A DNA stretch of 64,000 nucleotides from NCBI GenBank assembly GCA_028554795.2, contig JAPYKE020000261.1:1-64000 (forward strand). The letters run 5' to 3'. Origin of the DNA: Sinohyriopsis cumingii (lineage: Eukaryota; Mollusca; Bivalvia; Unionida; Unionidae). Below are positions 8,501-23,500 of this stretch, piece by piece. Position numbers and translations under genes: made by a program. The first letter of the stretch is position 1, and each line of letters opens with the position of its first letter. A model generated the notes under the pieces. It had not been told where the DNA came from. It did no database searches and saw only the letters and a list, made by a program, of their open reading frames with translations.

Positions 8501-11500
8501 GGGTTAGGAATTTAAAGAAAAAGAATGTCCCCGGCTTTCCTCACTGGTTATACTGGCTATTTAAAAAAGACCTTGTATATCTTAGGTATAATGCAAAGAA
8601 CCTTTAATTCCCTTTATTTTGGTGTATGATTGATGGGTGTACTATGGGTTATAGAGTATACAGCTTGGCCTTACTTCAAATGTGCACCTTTCAAAAAAGT
8701 GCTAGCTCTACTTGGTCATTTTCACTTCCTGAACTTCAGAGGTCATTTGTATAAAAAAGAGCCGATAACTTTTTTTACATTTTATATATTTGGTAATTCA
8801 TTCATTGCACTTTCAGAAGCTGGTATTGTCTAGTCTGGCAAAATTCATTTTCCCTATTTTAATAGCTGCTATGTATAGTGTACTTTAGACTAATTCAGAC
8901 TGATTTTTTAACACAAGGGAGCAGTCATTTTAGTTAGCAGTGTGCTTAAATCATGTAAAATTTCCAAAAGTACAATATCCAAAAGAAATATCATCCACAT
9001 TACATTAATGTAGCATAGAGGTATGCAAACATTCTCTCCACTGTGCATGTTTTAAATGCGAACTACTTCACCTTACATACGTCACTCTCTCAAAAGTACT
9101 TATTATCTGGTGAGCGCCACCATAAAGAAGATGTAGGTATTATTTTTTATGATTTAATTATGTTTATATGGCTGAAACATTTAAGTCGCAAGCATCAAAA
9201 CAATCCTTATGAATAATTCTCCTGCTTTTTTCCCCACAGAACAGTATTTATGAGTGTCAGAGTCTCTAACAAGTCCAGCCTCCGCCCCCCCATGATAAAA
9301 GTGAGCGATTTTAAGAATGCACATTACATTTTGTAAACATAGCAACCAATGTTATGCTGAATGATAGGAACATGAAACTAGCCAGAATTATTTCTGAGAT
9401 ATCAACAATGAATTTTACAATTAGAAAAGGGAGGTAACTCATCAGCTTCATAAAGGTCAAAGGTCAAAGTGTAAAATATTTGCCTATTGTTTAATATGGA
9501 AGAAGCGAATTCACTTTCTCATCATTTATTTTTTTATTTCATTGCAAATAAATGAAAAGAAACATTTTCACCATATATTTCTGTCACTTATTGCAACAGT
9601 TTTAAATTTAAGTTGACTCTATTCCTATATTCTAAGTCTTCTAATTTCCCCATAATTAAGGTCACTACTCACACAAACATACCTCATGGCAAATTATGTA
9701 AGCAAGAGAAAAATGATCATAATTAGCTTATTTTCATGCTTAAACACAATATGAATGTACCATTTTATTCAGAACATCATACATAATTATATGAAAATAA
9801 AAAAAAATAATTGCAAACATTTTTTTATTTTCTTTAAGGTGGCGCTATACAGTTTCGCATTTTGCATAGGGTTAGGAATTTAAAGAAAAAGAATGTCCCC
9901 GGCTTTCCTCACTGGTTATACTGGCTATTTAAAAAAGACCTTGTATATCTTAGGTATAATGCAAAGAACCTTTAATTCCCTTTATTTTGGTGTATGATTG
10001 ATGGGTGTACTATGGGTTATAGAGTATACAGCTTGGCCTTACTTCAAATGTGCACCTTTCAAAAAAGTGCTAGCTCTACTTGGTCATTTTCACTTCCTGA
10101 ACTTCAGAGGTCATTTGTATAAAAAAGAGCCGATAACTTTTTTTACATTTTATATATTTGGTAATTCATTCATTGCACTTTCAGAAGCTGGTATTGTCTA
10201 GTCTGGCAAAATTCATTTTCCCTATTTTAATAGCTGCTATGTATAGTGTACTTTAGACTAATTCAGACTGATTTTTTAACACAAGGGAGCAGTCATTTTA
10301 GTTAGCAGTGTGCTTAAATCATGTAAAATTTCCAAAAGTACAATATCCAAAAGAAATATCATCCACATTACATTAATGTAGCATAGAGGTATGCAAACAT
10401 TCTCTCCACTGTGCATGTTTTAAATGCGAACTACTTCACCTTACATACGTCACTCTCTCAAAAGTACTTATTATCTGGTGAGCGCCACCATAAAGAAGAT
10501 GTAGGTATTATTTTTTATGATTTAATTATGTTTATATGGCTGAAACATTTAAGTCGCAAGCATCAAAACAATCCTTATCAATAATTCTCCTGCTTTTTTC
10601 CCCACAGAACAGTATTTATGAGTGTCAGAGTCTCTAACAAGTCCAGCCTCCGCCCCCCCATGATAAAAGTGAGCGATTTTAAGAATGCACATTACATTTT
10701 GTAAACATAGCAACCAATGTTATGCTGAATGATAGGAACATGAAACTAGCCAGAATTATTTCTGAGATATCAACAATGAATTTTACAATTAGAAAAGGGA
10801 GGTAACTCATCAGCTTCATAAAGGTCAAAGGTCAAAGTGTAAAATATTTGCCTATTGTTTAATATGGAAGAAGCGAATTCACTTTCTCATCATTTATTTT
10901 TTCATTTCATTGCAAATAAATGAAAAGAAACATTTTCACCATATATTTCTGTCACTTATTGCAACAGTTTTAAATTTAAGTTGACTCTATTCCTATATTC
11001 TAAGTCTTCTAATTTCCCCATAATTAAGGTCACTACTCACACAAACATACCTCATGGCAAATTATGTAAGCAAGAGAAAAATGATCATAATTAGCTTATT
11101 TTCATGCTTAAACACAATATGAATGTACCATTTTATTCAGAACATCATACATAATTATATGAAAATAAAAAAAAATAATTGCAAACATTTTTTTATTTTC
11201 TTTAAGGTGGCGCTATACAGTTTCGCATTTTGCATAGGGTTAGGAATTTAAAGAAAAAGAATGTCCCCGGCTTTCCTCACTGGTTATACTGGCTATTTAA
11301 AAAAGACCTTGTATATCTTAGGTATAATGCAAAGAACCTTTAATTCCCTTTATTTTGGTGTATGATTGATGGGTGTACTATGGGTTATAGAGTATACAGC
11401 TTGGCCTTACTTCAAATGTGCACCTTTCAAAAAAGTGCTAGCTCTACTTGGTCATTTTCACTTCCTGAACTTCAGAGGTCATTTGTATAAAAAAGAGCCG

Positions 11501-14500
11501 ATAACTTTTTTTACATTTTATATATTTGGTAATTCATTCATTGCACTTTCAGAAGCTGGTATTGTCTAGTCTGGCAAAATTCATTTTCCCTATTTTAATA
11601 GCTGCTATGTATAGTGTACTTTAGACTAATTCAGACTGATTTTTTAACACAAGGGAGCAGTCATTTTAGTTAGCAGTGTGCTTAAATCATGTAAAATTTC
11701 CAAAAGTACAATATCCAAAAGAAATATCATCCACATTACATTAATGTAGCATAGAGGTATGCAAACATTCTCTCCACTGTGCATGTTTTAAATGCAAACT
11801 ACTTCACCTTACATACGTCACTCTCTCAAAAGTACTTATTATCTGGTGAGCGCCACCATAAAGAAGATGTAGGTATTATTTTTTATGATTTAATTATGTT
11901 TATATGGCTGAAACATTTAAGTCGCAAGCATCAAAACAATCCTTATGAATAATTCTCCTGCTTTTTTCCCCACAGAACAGTATTTATGAGTGTCAGAGTC
12001 TCTAACAAGTCCAGCCTCCGCCCCCCCATGATAAAAGTGAGCGATTTTAAGAATGCACATTACATTTTGTAAACATAGCAACCAATGTTATGCTGAATGA
12101 TAGGAACATGAAACTAGCCAGAATTATTTCTGAGATATCAACAATGAATTTTACAATTAGAAAAGGGAGGTAACTCATCAGCTTCATAAAGGTCAAAGGT
12201 CAAAGTGTAAAATATTTGCCTATTGTTTAATATGGAAGAAGCGAATTCACTTTCTCATCATTTATTTTTTTATTTCATTGCAAATAAATGAAAAGAAACA
12301 TTTTCACCATATATTTCTGTCACTTATTGCAACAGTTTTAAATTTAAGTTGACTCTATTCCTATATTCTAAGTCTTCTAATTTCCCCATAATTAAGGTCA
12401 CTACTCACACAAACATACCTCATGGCAAATTATGTAAGCAAGAGAAAAATGATCATAATTAGCTTATTTTCATGCTTAAACACAATATGAATGTACCATT
12501 TTATTCAGAACATCATACATAATTATATGAAAATAAAAAAAAATAATTGCAAACATTTTTTTATTTTCTTTAAGGTGGCGCTATACAGTTTCGCATTTTG
12601 CATAGGGTTAGGAATTTAAAGAAAAAGAATGTCCCCGGCTTTCCTCACTGGTTATACTGGCTATTTAAAAAAGACCTTGTATATCTTAGGTATAATGCAA
12701 AGAACCTTTAATTCCCTTTATTTTGGTGTATGATTGATGGGTGTACTATGGGTTATAGAGTATACAGCTTGGCCTTACTTCAAATGTGCACCTTTCAAAA
12801 AAGTGCTAGCTCTACTTGGTCATTTTCACTTCCTGAACTTCAGAGGTCATTTGTATAAAAAAGAGCCGATAACTTTTTTTACATTTTATATATTTGGTAA
12901 TTCATTCATTGCACTTTCAGAAGCTGGTATTGTCTAGTCTGGCAAAATTCATTTTCCCTATTTTAATAGCTGCTATGTATAGTGTACTTTAGACTAATTC
13001 AGACTGATTTTTTAACACAAGGGAGCAGTCATTTTAGTTAGCAGTGTGCTTAAATCATGTAAAATTTCCAAAAGTACAATATCCAAAAGAAATATCATCC
13101 ACATTACATTAATGTAGCATAGAGGTATGCAAACATTCTCTCCACTGTGCATGTTTTAAATGCAAACTACTTCACCTTACATACGTCACTCTCTCAAAAG
13201 TACTTATTATCTGGTGAGCGCCACCATAAAGAAGATGTAGGTATTATTTTTTATGATTTAATTATGTTTATATGGCTGAAACATTTAAGTCGCAAGCATC
13301 AAAACAATCCTTATGAATAATTCTCCTGCTTTTTTCCCCACAGAACAGTATTTATGAGTGTCAGAGTCTCTAACAAGTCCAGCCTCCGCCCCCCCATGAT
13401 AAAAGTGAGCGATTTTAAGAATGCACATTACATTTTGTAAACATAGCAACCAATGTTATGCTGAATGATAGGAACATGAAACTAGCCAGAATTATTTCTG
13501 AGATATCAACAATGAATTTTACAATTAGAAAAGGGAGGTAACTCATCAGCTTCATAAAGGTCAAAGGTCAAAGTGTAAAATATTTGCCTATTGTTTAATA
13601 TGGAAGAAGCGAATTCACTTTCTCATCATTTATTTTTTTATTTCATTGCAAATAAATGAAAAGAAACATTTTCACCATATATTTCTGTCACTTATTGCAA
13701 CAGTTTTAAATTTAAGTTGACTCTATTCCTATATTCTAAGTCTTCTAATTTCCCCATAATTAAGGTCACTACTCACACAAACATACCTCATGGCAAATTA
13801 TGTAAGCAAGAGAAAAATGATCATAATTAGCTTATTTTCATGCTTAAACACAATATGAATGTACCATTTTATTCAGAACATCATACATAATTATATGAAA
13901 ATAAAAAAAAATAATTGCAAACATTTTTTTATTTTCTTTAAGGTGGCGCTATACAGTTTCGCATTTTGCATAGGGTTAGGAATTTAAAGAAAAAGAATGT
14001 CCCCGGCTTTCCTCACTGGTTATACTGGCTATTTAAAAAAGACCTTGTATATCTTAGGTATAATGCAAAGAACCTTTAATTCCCTTTATTTTGGTGTATG
14101 ATTGATGGGTGTACTATGGGTTATAGATTATACAGCTTGGCCTTACTTCAAATGTACACCTTTCAAAAAAGTGCTAGCTCTACTTGGTCATTTTCACTTC
14201 CTGAACTTCAGAGGTCATTTGTATAAAAAAGAGCCGATAACTTTTTTTACATTTTATATATTTGGTAATTCATTCATTGCACTTTCAGAAGCTGGTATTG
14301 TCTAGTCTGGCAAAATTCATTTTCCCTATTTTAATAGCTGCTATGTATAGTGTACTTTAGACTAATTCAGACTGATTTTTTAACACAAGGGAGCAGTCAT
14401 TTTAGTTAGCAGTGTGCTTAAATCATGTAAAATTTCCAAAAGTACAATATCCAAAAGAAATATCATCCACATTACATTAATGTAGCATAGAGGTATGCAA

Positions 14501-17500
14501 ACATTCTCTCCACTGTGCATGTTTTAAATGCGAACTACTTCACCTTACATACGTCACTCTCTCAAAAGTACTTATTATCTGGTGAGCGCCACCATAAAGA
14601 AGATGTAGGTATTATTTTTTATGATTTAATTATGTTTATATGGCTGAAACATTTAAGTCGCAAGCATCAAAACAATCCTTATGAATAATTCTCCTGCTTT
14701 TTTCCCCACAGAACAGTATTTATGAGTGTCAGAGTCTCTAACAAGTCCAGCCTCCGCCCCCCCATGATAAAAGTGAGCGATTTTAAGAATGCACATTACA
14801 TTTTGTAAACATAGCAACCAATGTTATGCTGAATGATAGGAACATGAAACTAGCCAGAATTATTTCTGAGATATCAACAATGAATTTTACAATTAGAAAA
14901 GGGAGGTAACTCATCAGCTTCATAAAGGTCAAAGGTCAAAGTGTAAAATATTTGCCTATTGTTTAATATGGAAGAAGCGAATTCACTTTCTCATCATTTA
15001 TTTTTTTATTTCATTGCAAATAAATGAAAAGAAACATTTTCACCATATATTTCTGTCACTTATTGCAACAGTTTTAAATTTAAGTTGACTCTATTCCTAT
15101 ATTCTAAGTCTTCTAATTTCCCCATAATTAAGGTCACTACTCACACAAACATACCTCATGGCAAATTATGTAAGCAAGAGAAAAATGATCATAATTAGCT
15201 TATTTTCATGCTTAAACACAATATGAATGTACCATTTTATTCAGAACATCATACATAATTATATGAAAATAAAAAAAAATAATTGCAAACATTTTTTTAT
15301 TTTCTTTAAGGTGGCGCTATACAGTTTCGCATTTTGCATAGGGTTAGGAATTTAAAGAAAAAGAATGTCCCCGGCTTTCCTCACTGGTTATACTGGCTAT
15401 TTAAAAAAGACCTTGTATATCTTAGGTATAATGCAAAGAACCTTTAATTCCCTTTATTTTGGTGTATGATTGATGGGTGTACTATGGGTTATAGAGTATA
15501 CAGCTTGGCCTTACTTCAAATGTGCACCTTTCAAAAAAGTGCTAGCTCTACTTGGTCATTTTCACTTCCTGAACTTCAGAGGTCATTTGTATAAAAAAGA
15601 GCCGATAACTTTTTTTACATTTTATATATTTGGTAATTCATTCATTGCACTTTCAGAAGCTGGTATTGTCTAGTCTGGCAAAATTCATTTTCCCTATTTT
15701 AATAGCTGCTATGTATAGTGTACTTTAGACTAATTCAGACTGATTTTTTAACACAAGGGAGCAGTCATTTTAGTTAGCAGTGTGCTTAAATCATGTAAAA
15801 TTTCCAAAAGTACAATATCCAAAAGAAATATCATCCACATTACATTAATGTAGCATAGAGGTATGCAAACATTCTCTCCACTGTGCATGTTTTAAATGCG
15901 AACTCCTTCACCTTACATACGTCACTCTCTCAAAAGTACTTATTATCTGGTGAGCGCCACCATAAAGAAGATGTAGGTATTATTTTTTATGATTTAATTA
16001 TGTTTATATGGCTGAAACATTTAAGTCGCAAGCATCAAAACAATCCTTATGAATAATTCTCCTGCTTTTTTCCCCACAGAACAGTATTTATGAGTGTCAG
16101 AGTCTCTAACAAGTCCAGCCTCCGCCCCCCCATGATAAAAGTGAGCGATTTTAAGAATGCACATTACATTTTGTAAACATAGCAACCAATGTTATGCTGA
16201 ATGATAGGAACATGAAACTAGCCAGAATTATTTCTGAGATATCAACAATGAATTTTACAATTAGAAAAGGGAGGTAACTCATCAGCTTCATAAAGGTCAA
16301 AGGTCAAAGTGTAAAATATTTGCCTATTGTTTAATATGGAAGAAGCGAATTCACTTTCTCATCATTTATTTTTTTATTTCATTGCAAATAAATGAAAAGA
16401 AACATTTTCACCATATATTTCTGTCACTTATTGCAACAGTTTTAAATTTAAGTTGACTCTATTCCTATATTCTAAGTCTTCTAATTTCCCCATAATTAAG
16501 GTCACTACTCACACAAACATACCTCATGGCAAATTATGTAAGCAAGAGAAAAATGATCATAATTAGCTTATTTTCATGCTTAAACACAATATGAATGTAC
16601 CATTTTATTCAGAACATCATACATAATTATATGAAAATAAAAAAAAATAATTGCAAACATTTTTTTATTTTCTTTAAGGTGGCGCTATACAGTTTCGCAT
16701 TTTGCATAGGGTTAGGAATTTAAAGAAAAAGAATGTCCCCGGCTTTCCTCACTGGTTATACTGGCTATTTAAAAAAGACCTTGTATATCTTAGGTATAAT
16801 GCAAAGAACCTTTAATTCCCTTTATTTTGGTGTATGATTGATGGGTGTACTATGGGTTATAGAGTATACAGCTTGGCCTTACTTCAAATGTGCACCTTTC
16901 AAAAAAGTGCTAGCTCTACTTGGTCATTTTCACTTCCTGAACTTCAGAGGTCATTTGTATAAAAAAGAGCCGATAACTTTTTTTACATTTTATATATTTG
17001 GTAATTCATTCATTGCACTTTCAGAAGCTGGTATTGTCTAGTCTGGCAAAATTCATTTTCCCTATTTTAATAGCTGCTATGTATAGTGTACTTTAGACTA
17101 ATTCAGACTGATTTTTTAACACAAGGGAGCAGTCATTTTAGTTAGCAGTGTGCTTAAATCATGTAAAATTTCCAAAAGTACAATATCCAAAAGAAATATC
17201 ATCCACATTACATTAATGTAGCATAGAGGTATGCAAACATTCTCTCCACTGTGCATGTTTTAAATGCGAACTACTTCACCTTACATACGTCACTCTCTCA
17301 AAAGTACTTATTATCTGGTGAGCGCCACCATAAAGAAGATGTAGGTATTATTTTTTATGATTTAATTATGTTTATATGGCTGAAACATTTAAGTCGCAAG
17401 CATCAAAACAATCCTTATGAATAATTCTCCTGCTTTTTTCCCCACAGAACAGTATTTATGAGTGTCAGAGTCTCTAACAAGTCCAGCCTCCGCCCCCCCA

Positions 17501-20500
17501 TGATAAAAGTGAGCGATTTTAAGAATGCACATTACATTTTCTAAACATAGCAACCAATGTTATGCTGAATGATAGGAACATGAAACTAGCCAGAATTATT
17601 TCTGAGATATCAACAATGAATTTTACAATTAGAAAAGGGAGGTAACTCATCAGCTTCATAAAGGTCAAAGGTCAAAGTGTAAAATATTTGCCTATTGTTT
17701 AATATGGAAGAAGCGAATTCACTTTCTCATCATTTATTTTTTTATTTCATTGCAAATAAATGAAAAGAAACATTTTCACCATATATTTCTGTCACTTATT
17801 GCAACAGTTTTAAATTTAAGTTGACTCTATTCCTATATTCTAAGTCTTCTAATTTCCCCATAATTAAGGTCACTACTCACACAAACATACCTCATGGCAA
17901 ATTATGTAAGCAAGAGAAAAATGATCATAATTAGCTTATTTTCATGCTTAAACACAATATGAATGTACCATTTTATTCAGAACATCATACATAATTATAT
18001 GAAAATAAAAAAAAATAATTGCAAACATTTTTTTATTTTCTTTAAGGTGGCGCTATACAGTTTCGCATTTTGCATAGGGTTAGGAATTTAAAGAAAAAGA
18101 ATGTCCCCGGCTTTCCTCACTGGTTATACTGGCTATTTAAAAAAGACCTTGTATATCTTAGGTATAATGCAAAGAACCTTTAATTCCCTTTATTTTGGTG
18201 TATGATTGATGGGTGTACTATGGGTTATAGAGTATACAGCTTGGCCTTACTTCAAATGTGCACCTTTCAAAAAAGTGCTAGCTCTACTTGGTCATTTTCA
18301 CTTCCTGAACTTCAGAGGTCATTTGTATAAAAAAGAGCCGATAACTTTTTTTACATTTTATATATTTGGTAATTCATTCATTGCACTTTCAGAAGCTGGT
18401 ATTGTCTAGTCTGGCAAAATTCATTTTCCCTATTTTAATAGCTGCTATGTATAGTGTACTTTAGACTAATTCAGACTGATTTTTTAACACAAGGGAGCAG
18501 TCATTTTAGTTAGCAGTGTGCTTAAATCATGTAAAATTTCCAAAAGTACAATATCCAAAAGAAATATCATCCACATTACATTAATGTAGCATAGAGGTAT
18601 GCAAACATTCTCTCCACTGTGCATGTTTTAAATGCGAACTACTTCACCTTACATACGTCACTCTCTCAAAAGTACTTATTATCTGGTGAGCGCCACCATA
18701 AAGAAGATGTAGGTATTATTTTTTATGATTTAATTATGTTTATATGGCTGAAACATTTAAGTCGCAAGCATCAAAACAATCCTTATGAATAATTCTCCTG
18801 CTTTTTTCCCCACAGAACAGTATTTATGAGTGTCAGAGTCTCTAACAAGTCCAGCCTCCGCCCCCCCATGATAAAAGTGAGCGATTTTAAGAATGCACAT
18901 TACATTTTCTAAACATAGCAACCAATGTTATGCTGAATGATAGGAACATGAAACTAGCCAGAATTATTTCTGAGATATCAACAATGAATTTTACAATTAG
19001 AAAAGGGAGGTAACTCATCAGCTTCATAAAGGTCAAAGGTCAAAGTGTAAAATATTTGCCTATTGTTTAATATGGAAGAAGCGAATTCACTTTCTCATCA
19101 TTTATTTTTTTATTTCATTGCAAATAAATGAAAAGAAACATTTTCACCATATATTTCTGTCACTTATTGCAACAGTTTTAAATTTAAGTTGACTCTATTC
19201 CTATATTCTAAGTCTTCTAATTTCCCCATAATTAAGGTCACTACTCACACAAACATACCTCATGGCAAATTATGTAAGCAAGAGAAAAATGATCATAATT
19301 AGCTTATTTTCATGCTTAAACACAATATGAATGTACCATTTTATTCAGAACATCATACATAATTATATGAAAATAAAAAAAAATAATTGCAAACATTTTT
19401 TTATTTTCTTTAAGGTGGCGCTATACAGTTTCGCATTTTGCATAGGGTTAGGAATTTAAAGAAAAAGAATGTCCCCGGCTTTCCTCACTGGTTATACTGG
19501 CTATTTAAAAAAGACCTTGTATATCTTAGGTATAATGCAAAGAACCTTTAATTCCCTTTATTTTGGTGTATGATTGATGGGTGTACTATGGGTTATAGAG
19601 TATACAGCTTGGCCTTACTTCAAATGTGCACCTTTCAAAAAAGTGCTAGCTCTACTTGGTCATTTTCACTTCCTGAACTTCAGAGGTCATTTGTATAAAA
19701 AAGAGCCGATAACTTTTTTTACATTTTATATATTTGGTAATTCATTCATTGCACTTTCAGAAGCTGGTATTGTCTAGTCTGGCAAAATTCATTTTCCCTA
19801 TTTTAATAGCTGCTATGTATAGTGTACTTTAGACTAATTCAGACTGATTTTTTAACACAAGGGAGCAGTCATTTTAGTTAGCAGTGTGCTTAAATCATGT
19901 AAAATTTCCAAAAGTACAATATCCAAAAGAAATATCATCCACATTACATTAATGTAGCATAGAGGTATGCAAACATTCTCTCCACTGTGCATGTTTTAAA
20001 TGCGAACTACTTCACCTTACATACGTCACTCTCTCAAAAGTACTTATTATCTGGTGAGCGCCACCATAAAGAAGATGTAGGTATTATTTTTTATGATTTA
20101 ATTATGTTTATATGGCTGAAACATTTAAGTCGCAAGCATCAAAACAATCCTTATGAATAATTCTCCTGCTTTTTTCCCCACAGAACAGTATTTATGAGTG
20201 TCAGAGTCTCTAACAAGTCCAGCCTCCGCCCCCCCATGATAAAAGTGAGCGATTTTAAGAATGCACATTACATTTTGTAAACATAGCAACCAATGTTATG
20301 CTGAATGATAGGAACATGAAACTAGCCAGAATTATTTCTGAGATATCAACAATGAATTTTACAATTAGAAAAGGGAGGTAACTCATCAGCTTCATAAAGG
20401 TCAAAGGTCAAAGTGTAAAATATTTGCCTATTGTTTAATATGGAAGAAGCGAATTCACTTTCTCATCATTTATTTTTTTATTTCATTGCAAATAAATGAA

Positions 20501-23500
20501 AAGAAACATTTTCACCATATATTTCTGTCACTTATTGCAACAGTTTTAAATTTAAGTTGACTCTATTCCTATATTCTAAGTCTTCTAATTTCCCCATAAT
20601 TAAGGTCACTACTCACACAAACATACCTCATGGCAAATTATGTAAGCAAGAGAAAAATGATCATAATTAGCTTATTTTCATGCTTAAACACAATATGAAT
20701 GTACCATTTTATTCAGAACATCATACATAATTATATGAAAATAAAAAAAAATAATTGCAAACATTTTTTTATTTTCTTTAAGGTGGCGCTATACAGTTTC
20801 GCATTTTGCATAGGGTTAGGAATTTAAAGAAAAAGAATGTCCCCGGCTTTCCTCACTGGTTATACTGGCTATTTAAAAAAGACCTTGTATATCTTAGGTA
20901 TAATGCAAAGAACCTTTAATTCCCTTTATTTTGGTGTATGATTGATGGGTGTACTATGGGTTATAGAGTATACAGCTTGGCCTTACTTCAAATGTGCACC
21001 TTTCAAAAAAGTGCTAGCTCTACTTGGTCATTTTCACTTCCTGAACTTCAGAGGTCATTTGTATAAAAAAGAGCCGATAACTTTTTTTACATTTTATATA
21101 TTTGGTAATTCATTCATTGCACTTTCAGAAGCTGGTATTGTCTAGTCTGGCAAAATTCATTTTCCCTATTTTAATAGCTGCTATGTATAGTGTACTTTAG
21201 ACTAATTCAGACTGATTTTTTAACACAAGGGAGCAGTCATTTTAGTTAGCAGTGTGCTTAAATCATGTAAAATTTCCAAAAGTACAATATCCAAAAGAAA
21301 TATCATCCACATTACATTAATGTAGCATAGAGGTATGCAAACATTCTCTCCACTGTGCATGTTTTAAATGCGAACTACTTCACCTTACATACGTCACTCT
21401 CTCAAAAGTACTTATTATCTGGTGAGCGCCACCATAAAGAAGATGTAGGTATTATTTTTTATGATTTAATTATGTTTATATGGCTGAAACATTTAAGTCG
21501 CAAGCATCAAAACAATCCTTATGAATAATTCTCCTGCTTTTTTCCCCACAGAACAGTATTTATGAGTGTCAGAGTCTCTAACAAGTCCAGCCTCCGCCCC
21601 CCCATGATAAAAGTGAGCGATTTTAAGAATGCACATTACATTTTGTAAACATAGCAACCAATGTTATGCTGAATGATAGAAACATGAAACTAGCCAGAAT
21701 TATTTCTGAGATATCAACAATGAATTTTACAATTAGAAAAGGGAGGTAACTCATCAGCTTCATAAAGGTCAAAGGTCAAAGTGTAAAATATTTGCCTATT
21801 GTTTAATATGGAAGAAGCGAATTCACTTTCTCATCATTTATTTTTTCATTTCATTGCAAATAAATGAAAAGAAACATTTTCACCATATATTTCTGTCACT
21901 TATTGCAACAGTTTTAAATTTAAGTTGACTCTATTCCTATATTCTAAGTCTTCTAATTTCCCCATAATTAAGGTCACTACTCACACAAACATACCTCATG
22001 GCAAATTATGTAAGCAAGAGAAAAATGATCATAATTAGCTTATTTTCATGCTTAAACACAATATGAATGTACCATTTTATTCAGAACATCATACATAATT
22101 ATATGAAAATAAAAAAAAATAATTGCAAACATTTTTTTATTTTCTTTAAGGTGGCGCTATACAGTTTCGCATTTTGCATAGGGTTAGGAATTTAAAGAAA
22201 AAGAATGTCCCCGGCTTTCCTCACTGGTTATACTGGCTATTTAAAAAAGACCTTGTATATCTTAGGTATAATGCAAAGAACCTTTAATTCCCTTTATTTT
22301 GGTGTATGATTGATGGGTGTACTATGGGTTATAGAGTATACAGCTTGGCCTTACTTCAAATGTGCACCTTTCAAAAAAGTGCTAGCTCTACTTGGTCATT
22401 TTCACTTCCTGAACTTCAGAGGTCATTTGTATAAAAAAGAGCCGATAACTTTTTTTACATTTTATATATTTGGTAATTCATTCATTGCACTTTCAGAAGC
22501 TGGTATTGTCTAGTCTGGCAAAATTCATTTTCCCTATTTTAATAGCTGCTATGTATAGTGTACTTTAGACTAATTCAGACTGATTTTTTAACACAAGGGA
22601 GCAGTCATTTTAGTTAGCAGTGTGCTTAAATCATGTAAAATTTCCAAAAGTACAATATCCAAAAGAAATATCATCCACATTACATTAATGTAGCATAGAG
22701 GTATGCAAACATTCTCTCCACTGTGCATGTTTTAAATGCGAACTACTTCACCTTACATACGTCACTCTCTCAAAAGTACTTATTATCTGGTGAGCGCCAC
22801 CATAAAGAAGATGTAGGTATTATTTTTTATGATTTAATTATGTTTATATGGCTGAAACATTTAAGTCGCAAGCATCAAAACAATCCTTATGAATAATTCT
22901 CCTGCTTTTTTCCCCACAGAACAGTATTTATGAGTGTCAGAGTCTCTAACAAGTCCAGCCTCCGCCCCCCCATGATAAAAGTGAGCGATTTTAAGAATGC
23001 ACATTACATTTTGTAAACATAGCAACCAATGTTATGCTGAATGATAGGAACATGAAACTAGCCAGAATTATTTCTGAGATATCAACAATGAATTTTACAA
23101 TTAGAAAAGGGAGGTAACTCATCAGCTTCATAAAGGTCAAAGGTCAAAGTGTAAAATATTTGCCTATTGTTTAATATGGAAGAAGCGAATTCACTTTCTC
23201 ATCATTTATTTTTTTATTTCATTGCAAATAAATGAAAAGAAACATTTTCACCATATATTTCTGTCACTTATTGCAACAGTTTTAAATTTAAGTTGACTCT
23301 ATTCCTATATTCTAAGTCTTCTAATTTCCCCATAATTAAGGTCACTACTCACACAAACATACCTCATGGCAAATTATGTAAGCAAGAGAAAAATGATCAT
23401 AATTAGCTTATTTTCATGCTTAAACACAATATGAATGTACCATTTTATTCAGAACATCATACATAATTATATGAAAATAAAAAAAAATAATTGCAAACAT

